NCBI RefSeq assembly: GCF_016860525.1 | Contig: NZ_BNEA01000015.1 | Coordinates: 1,922,001-1,986,000 of the forward strand | Origin: Streptomyces rubradiris | GTDB lineage: Bacteria > Actinomycetota > Actinomycetes > Streptomycetales > Streptomycetaceae | Length of the DNA: 64,000 nucleotides | Direction: 5' to 3' | Shown: piece after piece, positions 8,815 to 20,008 of the stretch | Layout of the letters: each line of letters starts with the position of its first letter | How positions within the stretch are numbered: the stretch's first letter is position 1 | Notes under the pieces: generated by a model | Seen by the model: the letters and a program-made list of their open reading frames with translations, nothing else | Database searches by the model: none | Told to the model about the DNA's origin: nothing | Made by a program: the position numbers and the translations under genes

Positions 8815-9389
8815 GGTCGGGCGGCGCGGCCCTCACGCAGGGTCAGGCCCCACCAGGCGAGCTGGTCGAGCAGCACGGAGGCGGCCTTGCCGATGCCGTC
8901 GGCGTCCCTGGGGCGGCCCCGCTCGTCGAACTGGTCCCAGGCCATGTGGAAGCTGACGGTGTCGCGCAGGGTGACGGCGTGCAGTTCGGCGAAGACCTGG
9001 CGCAGTTGCTCCACGGCCCGCTGACCACCGGCCATGCCGCCGTAGGAGACGAAGCCGACGGGCTTGGCCCGCCACTCGCGGTACACGTAGTCGATGGCGA
9101 GCTTCAGCGAGGCCGGGTAGCCGTGGTTGTACTCGGGCGTGAGGACGACGTACCCGTCCAGTCCGCCGATGCGCTGGGCCAGGGTGAGGGCGCCCTCCTG
9201 TGGCTCGGTGGCGTCCAGGGTGAGTTTCAGCTCCGCCACGAGCGCCGGTTCGGAGAGGTCGATGACATGGACGTCCATGTCATCGCGCCGGCCGATCTCG
9301 GAGAGGAACCACTGGGCGACCTTGTCGGCGAAGCGGCCGGTGCGCACGCTGCCGATGATGACGCCGATCCTGAGGGGGGTCGTGGGCAT
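8802..9389 (-). CDS. NAD(P)H-dependent FMN reductase
   Basis: Flavodoxin-fold NADPH:FMN/quinone reductase of 195 residues. The start is ATG 9389 (MPTTPLRIGVIIGSVR), with AGGAG 8 bp upstream; an ATG 11 codons earlier lacks a site. The FMN-phosphate loop is GSVRTGRFAD, and TPEYNHGYPASLK is the family's flavin-binding signature. It lies downstream of the quinone-oxidoreductase gene on the same strand with only 123 bp between, so both probably come from the SoxR-type promoter at 10500-10530. S. coelicolor SoxR is known to control an FMN reductase and a quinone reductase. Likely role: dealing with redox-cycling metabolites. Confidence 0.88.
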   Translation of the reverse strand: MPTTPLRIGVIIGSVRTGRFADKVAQWFLSEIGRRDDMDVHVIDLSEPALVAELKLTLDATEPQEGALTLAQRIGGLDGYVVLTPEYNHGYPASLKLAIDYVYREWRAKPVGFVSYGGMAGGQRAVEQLRQVFAELHAVTLRDTVSFHMAWDQFDERGRPRDADGIGKAASVLLDQLAWWGLTLREGRAARPYDG

Positions 9390-9512
9390 GAGAGGACTCC
9401 TCGTACGGGTGGAAGGAAGCAAGGAAGGAGGAAAGAAACAGGCGGCGGCGCACGGTGGTCACGGGCTCCGGGGACGGCTCCGCCGCTGTTCCCGGGGCCG
9501 GGTGGTGGCGGC

Positions 9513-10424
9513 TCAGCCGGCCAGCAGGACGATCTTTCCGCGGCCGTGGCCGGTCTCCAGCTCGCGGTGTGCCTCGGCGGCCCGGGCCAGCGGCAGGGTC
9601 TTGCGGATGTGCACGGTGAGCTTGCCGCCCGCTACCAGTCCGGCCAGTTCGGCGAGCCGGCGCGCCGAGCGCCGGCTGGTGATCCAGCGCACGCCCAGCT
9701 CCTCGTGGACCTCGTGGGCGAAGACGGTGCCGACCCGGTCCTTGTCCTCGACGAGTTCGGCCGCGACCCGCAGGCCCTCGACGCTCGCCGTGTCCAGGGC
9801 GGCGTCCACGCCCTCGGGCGCCGCCGCGCGGACCCGGTCGATCAGGCCGGCGCCGTAGGCGACCGGGACGGCGCCCAGCTCACGCAGGTAGGCGTGATTC
9901 TCCTCGCGGCCGGTGGCGATCACCTTGGCGCCCCGGGCCGCCGCGAGCTGCACGGCGATGGTGCCGACCCCGCCGGCGGCGCCGTTGACCAGCACGGTCT
10001 CGCCCTCGCCGACGCCGAGGTCCTCGATCGCGGTGTGGGCGGTCTGGCCGGAGGCGGACAGGCAGCCGGCCACCTCCCAGGACAGCGCGGCGGGCTTGGG
10101 CACGATCTGGTCCGCGGGGGCGACGAGGTACTCGGCGTAGGTGAGCTGGACGCGGTAGCCCAGGACCTCGTCGCCGGCCGAGAAACCGGTGACGCCCTCG
10201 CCGAGGGCGTCCACCACGCCGGCGAAGTCGCCGCCGGTGATGTGCGGGAAGGTGACGGTGAAGCCGGGCGGGGACCAGCCGGTGCGCACCGCGCAGTCGG
10301 TGGGCTGGGTACCGGCCGCCTTCACCCGCACCCGTACCTCGCCCGGTCCCGGTTCGGGCATCGGCAGCTCCATCAGCTCCAAGACCTCGGGCCCTCCGTA
10401 TGCGCGGAACGCGACAGCCTTCAT
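9513..10424 (-). CDS. NADP-dependent quinone/zinc-type oxidoreductase
   Basis: Medium-chain dehydrogenase/reductase (303 residues) of the quinone oxidoreductase subfamily. It starts MKAVAFRAYGGPEVLE at ATG 10424, with AGGAGG upstream. The N-terminal GroES-like domain is followed by the NADPH-binding fold with VLVNGAAGGVGTIAVQLA. The catalytic-zinc cysteine pattern of true alcohol dehydrogenases is missing. The promoter has a 19-bp spacer filled by a SoxR-like palindrome, so this is probably the first gene of a two-gene SoxR operon that reduces quinone-like redox-active compounds. Confidence 0.88.
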   Translation of the reverse strand: MKAVAFRAYGGPEVLELMELPMPEPGPGEVRVRVKAAGTQPTDCAVRTGWSPPGFTVTFPHITGGDFAGVVDALGEGVTGFSAGDEVLGYRVQLTYAEYLVAPADQIVPKPAALSWEVAGCLSASGQTAHTAIEDLGVGEGETVLVNGAAGGVGTIAVQLAAARGAKVIATGREENHAYLRELGAVPVAYGAGLIDRVRAAAPEGVDAALDTASVEGLRVAAELVEDKDRVGTVFAHEVHEELGVRWITSRRSARRLAELAGLVAGGKLTVHIRKTLPLARAAEAHRELETGHGRGKIVLLAG

Positions 10425-10499
10425 CGTTCAACCCCTCCTGACAACACGGCACTTCGGCCGGTCGGCGGCCTGCGGCTCGCCGTCGCCGGCAACAGGACG

Positions 10500-10530
10500 A
10501 ACGTAGAAGCTCAAGTCCGCTTGAGGTCAA
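10500..10530 (-). promoter_or_regulatory. SoxR-type promoter and operator
   Basis: On the minus strand a TTGACC -35 (10530-10525) and a TACGTT -10 (10505-10500) are separated by 19 bp, the over-long spacer that marks MerR-family activated promoters. The spacer region contains the near-palindrome CCTCAAGCGGACTTGAGC (10526-10509). It matches the SoxR consensus CCTCAAGTTAACTTGAGG at 14 of 18 positions, including both TCAAG/CTTGA arms. It lies 76-106 bp before the oxidoreductase start. Confidence 0.8.
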
Positions 10531-10927
10531 CCGCCGGCCAGGAGGGGCCGCGGGTACGGCCGCCCGCCCTCGCCCTCGGGACGGCGGCAGGCAGCCCGCG
10601 CCACGGACGGACGGCGCGCCGAGCACCACTCGCGCCCCACCCGTAACAGCGGGGGCCACCGGTACCACAGAGGCCCGCGTACGCTCCGGCAGGCGCGCGC
10701 CGGTATCACCCGGTCGGGCTAGGCAAGCGGGTTGACGGGGTCGGCGGTGGCGGCGGTACAGTCGGGACAGGCCGATGACAACGATGTCGCGAGGCTCGGC
10801 GGTCACGTCGGCCGCGCGCCCCGACCCCCCTCTCCGGGCAGGTACCCGCCCCCCTCACCTGCCCGGCTCGCGGACCCGGTGCACTCGGCCACCGGGTCCG
10901 CCAGAGCTTTCCCGCCCGGAACGGCGA
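10531..10927. other. Gene-free stretch between the SoxR promoter and the aconitase terminator
   Basis: About 400 bp with no convincing coding frame. The short open frames here lack ribosome sites and do not resemble proteins. I saw no further operator or RNA structure. Confidence 0.4.
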
Positions 10928-10962
10928 AGGGCCGCGCCCCCGGGTGCCGGGGACGCGGCCCT
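10928..10962 (-). terminator. Hairpin terminator of the aconitase gene
   Basis: A 16-bp stem with one mismatch (10928-10943 with 10947-10962) and a GTG loop, located 29 bp beyond the aconitase stop codon. Confidence 0.75.
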
Positions 10963-10990
10963 CTGCCGCTGAACCGCTGTGCCCTGCCGC

Positions 10991-13796
<2,806 letters not shown>

Positions 13797-13838
13797 GCGT
13801 GCCTTACCAGTGTGGCGACCGCGGTGCGCCTCGGCAGA

Positions 13839-13856
13839 TATCTCGATGTCGAGATA
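13839..13856. promoter_or_regulatory. 18-bp palindromic operator upstream of aconitase
   Basis: TATCTCGA and TCGAGATA are perfect 8-bp arms around TG. The site is 131-148 bp upstream of the aconitase start and about 220 bp before the EF-hand gene. I cannot name the regulator; such long symmetric sites are typical of TetR, MarR or GntR dimers. Confidence 0.5.
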
Positions 13857-13967
13857 ACACTAGTACATGGGCGCGGCTTGGTCATGTCACAACCTGGGTG
13901 ACCGGCCTTCACCCGCTTCCCCCTCGGCGAGGACCCGCAGCCGGATCGGACGGTCGTGCCGAACGCA

Positions 13968-13995
13968 AGGTGATCACTCGATCAGGTGATCACCT
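13968..13995. promoter_or_regulatory. Inverted repeat upstream of the EF-hand gene
   Basis: AGGTGATCAC (13968-13977) and GTGATCACCT (13986-13995) are perfect 10-bp arms with an 8-bp spacer. The core GGTGATCAC also reads as a direct repeat because GTGATCAC is itself palindromic. It is 78 bp before the EF-hand start and may be an operator for that gene. Confidence 0.4.
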
Positions 13996-14072
13996 AGGCA
14001 TTTGGGCCCCCGGTGGACGGCCGTGACCGACCCTGAACCGGTCAGCGGACTTGATCGCGGAAAGGGATACCC

Positions 14073-14624
14073 ATGACCACTGCGGCGCAGGACATCATCA
14101 CCGTCAAGCTCGAGCGCACCTTCGACCAGATGGACGCCAACAAGGACGGCTACCTCGACTGGACGGACTACCAGAAGCTCGCGGACCGCTACATCCAGGG
14201 GTACGGGCTGTCCAGGGACGACCGCCGGGCCAGGGCGCTCCAGACCTTCTGCCAGATCTACTGGCTGGAGCTGCTGCGCCACGCGGGCGCGGACGGGGAC
14301 CGGCTCACCAAGGAGCAGTTCGTCCTCGCCAACCGCCTCGCGGTCATCGACACCAGCCGCCTCAACGTGACCGAAGGCGGCGGCCACGCGATCTTCGACA
14401 TCGTCGACGCCGACGGCGACAACGAGATCAGCAGGGACGAGTTCGCCCGTCTGACGCGGGACGTCTGGAGGGACCACTCGCCGGCGACGATGGACCTGTT
14501 CTTCAGGCTGGACACCGACGGGGACGGCGCGATCTCCCGCCACGAGTTCATCCGCGCGGTGCGCGAGCACTTCCTCTCCAACGACCCCGACGCCCCGGGC
14601 AGCATCTTCTTCGGCCACATCTGA
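14073..14624 (+). CDS. Calerythrin-like EF-hand calcium-binding protein
   Basis: Cytosolic calcium sensor or buffer of 183 residues. Three canonical EF-hand loops are present: DANKDGYLDWTD (21-32), DADGDNEISRDE (112-123) and DTDGDGAISRHE (147-158), each with acidic residues at positions 1, 3, 5 and 12. A fourth, degenerate hand sits near residues 70-83 (AGADGDRLTKEQ). Three working hands out of four is the pattern known for calerythrin. There is no signal peptide. It is transcribed alone, divergent from aconitase. The partner proteins are unknown. Confidence 0.9.
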   Translation: MTTAAQDIITVKLERTFDQMDANKDGYLDWTDYQKLADRYIQGYGLSRDDRRARALQTFCQIYWLELLRHAGADGDRLTKEQFVLANRLAVIDTSRLNVTEGGGHAIFDIVDADGDNEISRDEFARLTRDVWRDHSPATMDLFFRLDTDGDGAISRHEFIRAVREHFLSNDPDAPGSIFFGHI

Positions 14625-14666
14625 CCCACCCGCCGCCAAGCCCCCCGGGCTCCGGTCGGCCTCCCG

Positions 14667-14701
14667 CGGCCGCCCCTGGACTCGCTTCCGGCGGGCGGCC
14701 G
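14667..14701. terminator. Weak hairpin between converging genes
   Basis: CGGCCGCCC (14667-14675) pairs with GGGCGGCCG (14693-14701) around a 17-nt loop. It lies between the 3' ends of the EF-hand gene and the NB-ARC regulator and could serve either. Confidence 0.35.
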
Positions 14702-14846
14702 TCCTCCTGCGCCGCGCACGGGGCAGCCACTCACCCTTTGGCTAGAACGCTCACCCTTCGCTGCGACAGGCCGTTCTCCGACGGTGGAGGCCGCGTCTTT
14801 CCCCGGGTACTCCACACCGTCCCCGGCCGCCGGACGGCGGTGCGGC

Positions 14847-17177
14847 CTACGTGTCGGCGGTGGCCTGGTCGAGCGCGGCGAGCGCGGCGTCGGCCTCGGC
14901 CTGGAGCGGGCTCCTCAGCGCTCCCAGGGCGGCGCGGGCGGCGACCAGCGTCTCCCTGGCCTCGGGGTGTCCCACGGCGCCGAGCGCCTGGCCGAGGTCG
15001 AGCCGGGCCTGTGAGGCCCAGGCCGGCATCTGCGCCGCCTCGAAGGCGTCGAGGGCCTGCCGCAGCGGTGCCTCGGCCTCCTGCCAGCGCCCCAGGGCCG
15101 CCAGATCGTTGCCGATCTGCTGCCGGGCGACCGCGTGGTACAGCGCGATCACCTCCTCGGTCCGGCCCGGGACCCCCGCGAGGCAGATCCGCTCGCTGCG
15201 CCGGTGGATGTCCAGGGCCTCGGCCGCCCGGCCGGTCTGGCGCAGCAGGGTGCCGAGGGAGTTGAGGGCCGTCAGCTCGGCCAGCCGGCCCTGCGGGGAC
15301 TCCTGTGCGGCGAGGCAGCGGACCGCGCCGCGCAAGCGCTCCTGGGCCTCTGCCGTACGGCCCAGCCGGCTGAGCGCGCCCGCGCCGTAGCCGAGCGCCC
15401 AGCCCTCCTGCAGCCCGTCCCCGCAGTCGCGGGCCGCCGTGAGCGCGGCGTCGGCGCTCGTCAGGGCGGCACGGGGGTCGTGGACGCACAGGTTGTAGGC
15501 CCAGGCGAGGTAGTTGAGGTGGACCGCCTCCTCACGTCTGCTGCCCAGGGCGCGGGCGGCGTCGGCGGAGCGCTGGAAGATCTCCACCCACTGCTCCCAG
15601 TGCTGGTTGAGGTCGGAGAACCAGTGCATCGCCTCCGCCGCGTCCAGGACCTGCCGGTGCCGCCCGGTCTCGTGGGCCCGGCGCAGCGCGGCGAGCCACT
15701 GCGCCCGCTCGGCCTCCAGCCAGGCCCGTGCCTCGTCCCGGCCGGTGGGCGCGGTGTCCGGGTCGGGGTCCGCCTCCGGCCCGGTCCGCTCGTGGTCGAC
15801 GTCGAAGTGCAGCGCGGCGGCGGTGGCCCGGCGCAGCATCCAGTCCGCGGTCCGGTCGAGGGCGGCGTCCCGGACCTCGGGGCCGTCCTCGGCGTCTGCC
15901 TGTTCGGCCGCGTAGAGCCTGAGCAGGTCGTGGAAGCGGTACCGCTCGGCGGCGGCGTCGCTCTGCAGCAGACCGGCATCGGTCAGTTCCTCGGCGCGGG
16001 CGACCGCCTCGTCGTAGGACAGGCCGGCCAGGAGCGCGCCGGTCTCCGGGCTGAAGTCCGCCCCGGCGGCCAGCGCGGCGCGGCGCAGCAAGGTCCGGGA
16101 CTCCGGGGGGAGTTGACGGTAGGAGAGCGCGAAGGTGGCGCGCACCCCCAGGCTCCCGGCCTGGAGGCCGTCCAGCCGCCGGCCCTCGGCGGCGAGGCGG
16201 GCCACGAGCTTGGCGAGGCGTTCGTGCGGACGGCTGAGGAGCCGCTGGCCGGCGATCCGGACGGCCAGCGGGAGGTGTCCGCACAGGTCGGCGAGGTCGC
16301 GGGCGGCCTGTGCCTCCGCCCGCACCCGGTCCGGGCCGATGATGCGGGACAGCAGTTCCACCGCTTCCTCGCGCCGCAGCAGGGCCAGATCGGTGCGGTG
16401 CACGGACTCCAGGCCCGCCAGGGCGTTACGGCTGGTGACGAGGGTCAGGGACGGGCCGGCGCCGGGCAGCAGGGGGGCGACCTGGGCCTCGTCGGCGGCG
16501 TTGTCCAGCAACAGGAGCAGGCGCCGTTCACCGGCCAGGGACCGCCACAGGCCGGCGCGGTCGTCGGTGCCCGCCGGCAGCGTGGCGTCGGGGACCCCCA
16601 GCGCGCCCAGCAGCCGGGCCAGCGCGTCGCGGGGCGTGACCGGTTCCGGGTCCATTCCGTGCAGGTCCAGGGCGAACCGCCCGTCGGGGAAGTGCGGGGC
16701 GAGGCGGTGCGCGGCGTGCACCGCGAACGCGGTCTTGCCCAGACCGGGCTGCCCGGCGACCACGCTGACCACCGGCCGGTCCCCGGCGGTGCTCCGCGCC
16801 AGGTCCAGCAGCCGGGCGAGGGCCGGGCCGCGTGCGGTGAAGTCCCCGATGTCGCGCGGCAGGGCCAGCGGGCCGGGGCCGGCCGGGCCGATGGCCGGCC
16901 GGGGGCGCGGACGGCCGAGGGCGGCGGCCCCCTCCAGGCCCGCCGCCTCGCCGTCGTCCAGCCCCAGCGCTTCGGCCAGCGCCCCCACGGTACGGCGCTG
17001 CGGTCCCCGGGTACGCCCGCGTTCCATGTCCGCCAGCGCCCTGACACTCACCCCGGCGGCGTGCGCGAGGGCTTCCTGGCTCAGTCCGGCACGGGCCCGC
17101 AGTCGACGCAACTCCTGCCCGAAGTCCCCGCCGGGTGGTGTGCCGTGGCCCTTGCTGGATGGCGTGCCGTCGCGCAC
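14847..17177 (-). CDS. XRE-HTH/NB-ARC/TPR transcriptional regulator
   Basis: STAND-class regulator of 776 residues that likely binds DNA when its ATPase switch is loaded by a signal. The start is GTG 17177 with GGGGAC upstream; the frame runs 400 codons further but would cover the divergent promoter and the next gene. A helix-turn-helix lies at 20-75 (ELRRLRARAGLSQEALAHAA). The P-loop AGQPGLGKT is at 141-149, and RRLLLLLDNAADEAQV holds the Walker B aspartate. The NB-ARC region (about 115-400) is followed by TPR-like repeats to the end. This layout matches AfsR-like proteins without a SARP domain. A long inverted repeat lies 42-77 bp upstream and suggests autoregulation. Confidence 0.85.
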   Translation of the reverse strand: MRDGTPSSKGHGTPPGGDFGQELRRLRARAGLSQEALAHAAGVSVRALADMERGRTRGPQRRTVGALAEALGLDDGEAAGLEGAAALGRPRPRPAIGPAGPGPLALPRDIGDFTARGPALARLLDLARSTAGDRPVVSVVAGQPGLGKTAFAVHAAHRLAPHFPDGRFALDLHGMDPEPVTPRDALARLLGALGVPDATLPAGTDDRAGLWRSLAGERRLLLLLDNAADEAQVAPLLPGAGPSLTLVTSRNALAGLESVHRTDLALLRREEAVELLSRIIGPDRVRAEAQAARDLADLCGHLPLAVRIAGQRLLSRPHERLAKLVARLAAEGRRLDGLQAGSLGVRATFALSYRQLPPESRTLLRRAALAAGADFSPETGALLAGLSYDEAVARAEELTDAGLLQSDAAAERYRFHDLLRLYAAEQADAEDGPEVRDAALDRTADWMLRRATAAALHFDVDHERTGPEADPDPDTAPTGRDEARAWLEAERAQWLAALRRAHETGRHRQVLDAAEAMHWFSDLNQHWEQWVEIFQRSADAARALGSRREEAVHLNYLAWAYNLCVHDPRAALTSADAALTAARDCGDGLQEGWALGYGAGALSRLGRTAEAQERLRGAVRCLAAQESPQGRLAELTALNSLGTLLRQTGRAAEALDIHRRSERICLAGVPGRTEEVIALYHAVARQQIGNDLAALGRWQEAEAPLRQALDAFEAAQMPAWASQARLDLGQALGAVGHPEARETLVAARAALGALRSPLQAEADAALAALDQATADT

Positions 17178-17218
17178 CGTCGATGTCCCCGTTCGTCCGG
17201 CTCGTCCGGTTGCGAGCG

Positions 17219-17254
17219 CCCGGCAGAAGTATGGCCGACGGTACTTCTGCCGGG
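17219..17254. promoter_or_regulatory. Long inverted repeat in the NB-ARC regulator promoter region
   Basis: CCCGGCAGAAGTA (17219-17231) and TACTTCTGCCGGG (17242-17254) are perfect 13-bp arms separated by 10 bp. The arms are one helical turn apart, so this looks like a dimer or tetramer operator. It lies in the divergent interval between the regulator gene and the lipoprotein gene. Confidence 0.6.
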
Positions 17255-17450
17255 GGAACCGCCTGGGCGGCGGAGACCGGAAGTGATCGACTGAAGGCCG
17301 ACGCGGAACGGTCGGCGCTTTTCGGGGCGCGCACGCTCCCGGCCGGCCCGGACCACCCGCCGTCGACGGAAACGACCACGCACCACCCGGCATCACGACC
17401 TCGGCCGACGGCACCGCGCCGCGGCCCCGCTCTCTCCAGGGGGAACCTCC

Positions 17451-18161
17451 ATGAACACTCGGCGTCACCGCTCCGCGCTGCTGGCCGTCACGGGCACGGC
17501 TCTCGTTCTCTCCCTCACCGCCTGCCAGAGCGGCGGGGACACCGCGTCCTCGGCCACCCCCGAGGCCACCGTGGCGGCCACCGTGGCGGCGACCGAGGTG
17601 ACCGCCCAGCCGGCCGGTGAAAAGGGCACCGGCACGTCCGGGGCGACGGGTTCGACCGACTCGGCGCGCTCGCGGGGATCGAAGGACTCCGCGGGCTCGA
17701 CCGGCTCCAGCGGCACCACCGGTGAGCGGGCCTCCGCCTCCCCCCCGCTCTGCACCGCGGGGAACGTCACCATCAGTGCCGCCACGCAGGACGGTCCGCC
17801 CTACACCCACATCGTCCTCACCGCGAAGAACACCTCCTCCCACGCCTGCCGGCTGACGGGCTTCCCGCACATCCAGTTCCTGGAGAGTCACAAGCAGGAT
17901 GTCCCGGCCGTCGCCAAGAGCAAGCCGGCCACCCCGGTCGTGCTCACGGCGGGAGCCCCGGCCTACGCCCTGGTGAAGCTGTCGGACGGCGGAATCGACG
18001 AGGACGCCGAGCCCGTGACGGCTTTCTCCGTCATGCTGGAGGGCGACCCCACGGTCATCGCCGTGACCGCGCCCGGCAGCGAAGGCATCGCCGTCGACCC
18101 GGCCAAGGCGCTCACCGGCTACTGGACCCCCGAACTCCGCGAAGGCGCGGACGATTTCTGA
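17451..18161 (+). CDS. DUF4232-type lipoprotein
   Basis: Secreted lipoprotein of 236 residues. The start is ATG 17451 behind AGGGGGAA. The signal peptide ends in the lipobox LTAC (Cys25). A low-complexity Ser/Gly/Thr/Ala linker spans about 26-100. The C-terminal domain (about 100-225) has the DUF4232 pattern: paired cysteines in PLCTAGNV and HACRLTGFP, NTSSHAC, and a late VTAFSVMLEG strand. DUF4232 proteins are common Streptomyces cell-surface lipoproteins of unknown function. It diverges from the NB-ARC regulator and shares the interval with the inverted repeat. Confidence 0.8.
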   Translation: MNTRRHRSALLAVTGTALVLSLTACQSGGDTASSATPEATVAATVAATEVTAQPAGEKGTGTSGATGSTDSARSRGSKDSAGSTGSSGTTGERASASPPLCTAGNVTISAATQDGPPYTHIVLTAKNTSSHACRLTGFPHIQFLESHKQDVPAVAKSKPATPVVLTAGAPAYALVKLSDGGIDEDAEPVTAFSVMLEGDPTVIAVTAPGSEGIAVDPAKALTGYWTPELREGADDF

Positions 18162-18172
18162 GTGGCGGCACC

Positions 18173-18237
18173 GGCGCTCGCCCTCGGCCGCGAGAGGTAC
18201 GGCACCCGGCCGGCCCTCGCGACGGAGGGCGAGCGCC
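18173..18237 (+). terminator. Long-stem terminator after the DUF4232 gene
   Basis: GGCGCTCGCCCTC (18173-18185) pairs perfectly with GAGGGCGAGCGCC (18225-18237). The 39-nt interior can form a further short GCGAG/CTCGC stem. It begins 12 bp after the stop codon. Confidence 0.6.
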
Positions 18238-18381
18238 TCTCCCGCCGCGCACGCGGTTCCCCCGCGGCTCCGGCCGGCCTGGGTACGGACCCCTTCCCGG
18301 CCGGCGCGGCGGCCTCCCGTACGGCCGACCGGCTGACGTCGCGTCATCCTGTCACCCGGACAGACCCCCCTGGCGAGCGCC

Positions 18382-18397
18382 ATCTCATATCTGAGAT
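18382..18397. promoter_or_regulatory. Dyad just before the XRE-MurA start
   Basis: ATCTCA (18382-18387) and TGAGAT (18392-18397) flank TATC, ending 12 bp before the ATG of a gene whose product has its own helix-turn-helix. This suggests an autoregulatory operator near the transcription start. Confidence 0.45.
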
Positions 18398-18409
18398 AGC
18401 CTCAAGGTC

Positions 18410-19939
18410 ATGTCAGACGACTACCTCGTACGCATCGGCAAGCTCATCCGTGACGCCCGGCAGCACCGGGGCTGGACGCAGACGCAGCTCGCGGAGGCGC
18501 TCGGCACCAGCCAGAGCGCGGTCAACCGCATCGAGCGCGGCAACCAGAACATCAGCCTTGAGATGATCGCCCGAATCGGTGAAGCCCTGGACAGTGAGAT
18601 CGTGTCCCTGGGTTACGCGGGTCCGATGCATCTGCGCGTGGTCGGCGGTCGCCGTCTGTCCGGCGCCATCGACGTCAAGACCAGCAAGAACGCGTGCGTG
18701 GCCCTGCTGTGCGCGTCGCTGCTGAACAAGGGACGCACGGTGCTGCGCCGGGTGGCGCGCATCGAGGAGGTGTACCGCCTTCTGGAGGTACTGAACTCCA
18801 TCGGCGTGCGTACCCGCTGGATCAACGACGGCGTCGACCTGGAAATCGTCCCGCCCGCCGAGCTGGAGATGGCGGCGATCGACGCGGAGGCCGCCGTGCG
18901 CACCCGCTCGATCATCATGTTCTTCGGCCCGCTGCTGCACCGCATGGACCGCTTCAAGCTGCCGTACGCCGGCGGCTGCGACCTGGGCACGCGGACCATC
19001 GAGCCGCACATGATCGCCCTGCGCCGGTTCGGCCTGGACATCGCGGCCACCGAGGGCCAGTACCACGCGCAGGTGGACCGCTCGGTCCGCCCGGACCGGC
19101 CGATCGTGCTGACCGAGCGCGGCGACACCGTGACCGAGAACGCGCTGCTGGCCGCCGCCCGCCACGACGGTGTCACGGTCATCCGCAACGCCTCCTCCAA
19201 CTACATGGTCCAGGACCTGTGCTTCTTCCTGGAGGCACTGGGGGTGAAGGTGGAGGGCATCGGCACCACCACGCTCACCGTGCACGGCGTGCCGAACATC
19301 GACGTCGACGTCGACTACTCCCCCTCCGAGGACCCGGTCGAGGCGATGAGCCTGCTGGCCGCCGCCGTGGTCACCGAGTCGGAGCTGACGGTGCGCCGGG
19401 TGCCGATCGAGTTCCTGGAGATCGAGCTGGCGGTCCTGGAGGAGATGGGGCTCGACCACGAGCGCAGCCCCGAGTACTGCGCGGACAACGGCCGTACGCG
19501 TCTGGTCGACCTCACGGTCCACCCCTCCAAGCTGGAGGCGCCGATCGACAAGATCCACCCCATGCCGTTCCCCGGCCTGAACATCGACAACGTCCCGTTC
19601 TTCGCGGCCATCGCGGCGACCGCGCAGGGCAAGACCCTCATCCACGACTGGGTCTACGACAACCGCGCCATCTACCTGACCGACCTCAACCGCCTCGGCG
19701 GCCGGCTCCAGCTGCTGGACCCGCACCGGGTGCTGGTCGAGGGCCCGACCCGCTGGCGCGCTGCCGAGATGATGTGCCCGCCGGCCCTGCGCCCGGCGGT
19801 GGTCGTCCTGCTGGCGATGATGGCGGCGGAGGGCACGTCCGTGCTCCGCAACGTCTACGTCATCAACCGCGGTTACGAGGACCTGGCCGAGCGCCTGAAC
19901 TCGATCGGGGCGCAGATCGAGATCTTCCGGGACATCTGA
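18410..19939 (+). CDS. murA2: XRE-HTH fused to UDP-GlcNAc 1-carboxyvinyltransferase (MurA2-like)
   Basis: A 509-residue protein with an XRE helix-turn-helix at about 5-65 (TQTQLAEALGTSQSAVNRIE) joined to a complete EPSP-synthase-fold MurA domain (about 72-509). MurA transfers enolpyruvate from PEP to UDP-GlcNAc, the first committed step of peptidoglycan synthesis. The MurA Lys-Asn pair is present (SKNAC, Lys93-Asn94), as is the catalytic-loop cysteine in YAGGCDLGTR (Cys190, equivalent to E. coli Cys115), so the enzyme part looks functional. The S. coelicolor counterpart is SCO5998 from memory. The 3' end is the insertion site of the element at 19.92-23.68 kb. The DNA-binding half suggests a moonlighting or autoregulated enzyme. 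Confidence 0.9.
   Translation: MSDDYLVRIGKLIRDARQHRGWTQTQLAEALGTSQSAVNRIERGNQNISLEMIARIGEALDSEIVSLGYAGPMHLRVVGGRRLSGAIDVKTSKNACVALLCASLLNKGRTVLRRVARIEEVYRLLEVLNSIGVRTRWINDGVDLEIVPPAELEMAAIDAEAAVRTRSIIMFFGPLLHRMDRFKLPYAGGCDLGTRTIEPHMIALRRFGLDIAATEGQYHAQVDRSVRPDRPIVLTERGDTVTENALLAAARHDGVTVIRNASSNYMVQDLCFFLEALGVKVEGIGTTTLTVHGVPNIDVDVDYSPSEDPVEAMSLLAAAVVTESELTVRRVPIEFLEIELAVLEEMGLDHERSPEYCADNGRTRLVDLTVHPSKLEAPIDKIHPMPFPGLNIDNVPFFAAIAATAQGKTLIHDWVYDNRAIYLTDLNRLGGRLQLLDPHRVLVEGPTRWRAAEMMCPPALRPAVVVLLAMMAAEGTSVLRNVYVINRGYEDLAERLNSIGAQIEIFRDI
19923..19939 (+). repeat. attL-like repeat at the murA2 3' end
   Basis: TCTTCCGGGACATCTGA, which includes the murA2 stop codon, is repeated exactly at 23667-23683. 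Similarity continues about 55 bp past the repeat at both sites, through a hairpin with an identical loop. This is the expected footprint of site-specific integration into the 3' end of a gene. Confidence 0.7.
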
Positions 19940-19957
19940 TACGCCGCTGCCGCGGCA

Positions 19958-19993
19958 CCCTGTCTGACCTGCGGTGAAGCGGGTCAGACAGGG
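19958..19993 (+). terminator. murA2 hairpin terminator (left att copy)
   Basis: CCCTGTCTGACC (19958-19969) pairs perfectly with GGTCAGACAGGG (19982-19993) around the 12-nt loop TGCGGTGAAGCG. A sister hairpin with the same loop and compensating stem changes is at 23703-23736. Confidence 0.75.
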
Positions 19994-20008
19994 AGGCTGC
20001 GACATCCG

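Noticed and set aside
17178..18383. N-terminal extension of the NB-ARC regulator
   Set aside because: It would cover the divergent lipoprotein gene and the inverted repeat and is low in complexity. GTG 17177 has a ribosome site and leads directly to the HTH.
19923..19993. tRNA gene as integration target
   Set aside because: No cloverleaf or TpsiC-like motif. The repeat overlaps the murA2 stop codon and a terminator hairpin.
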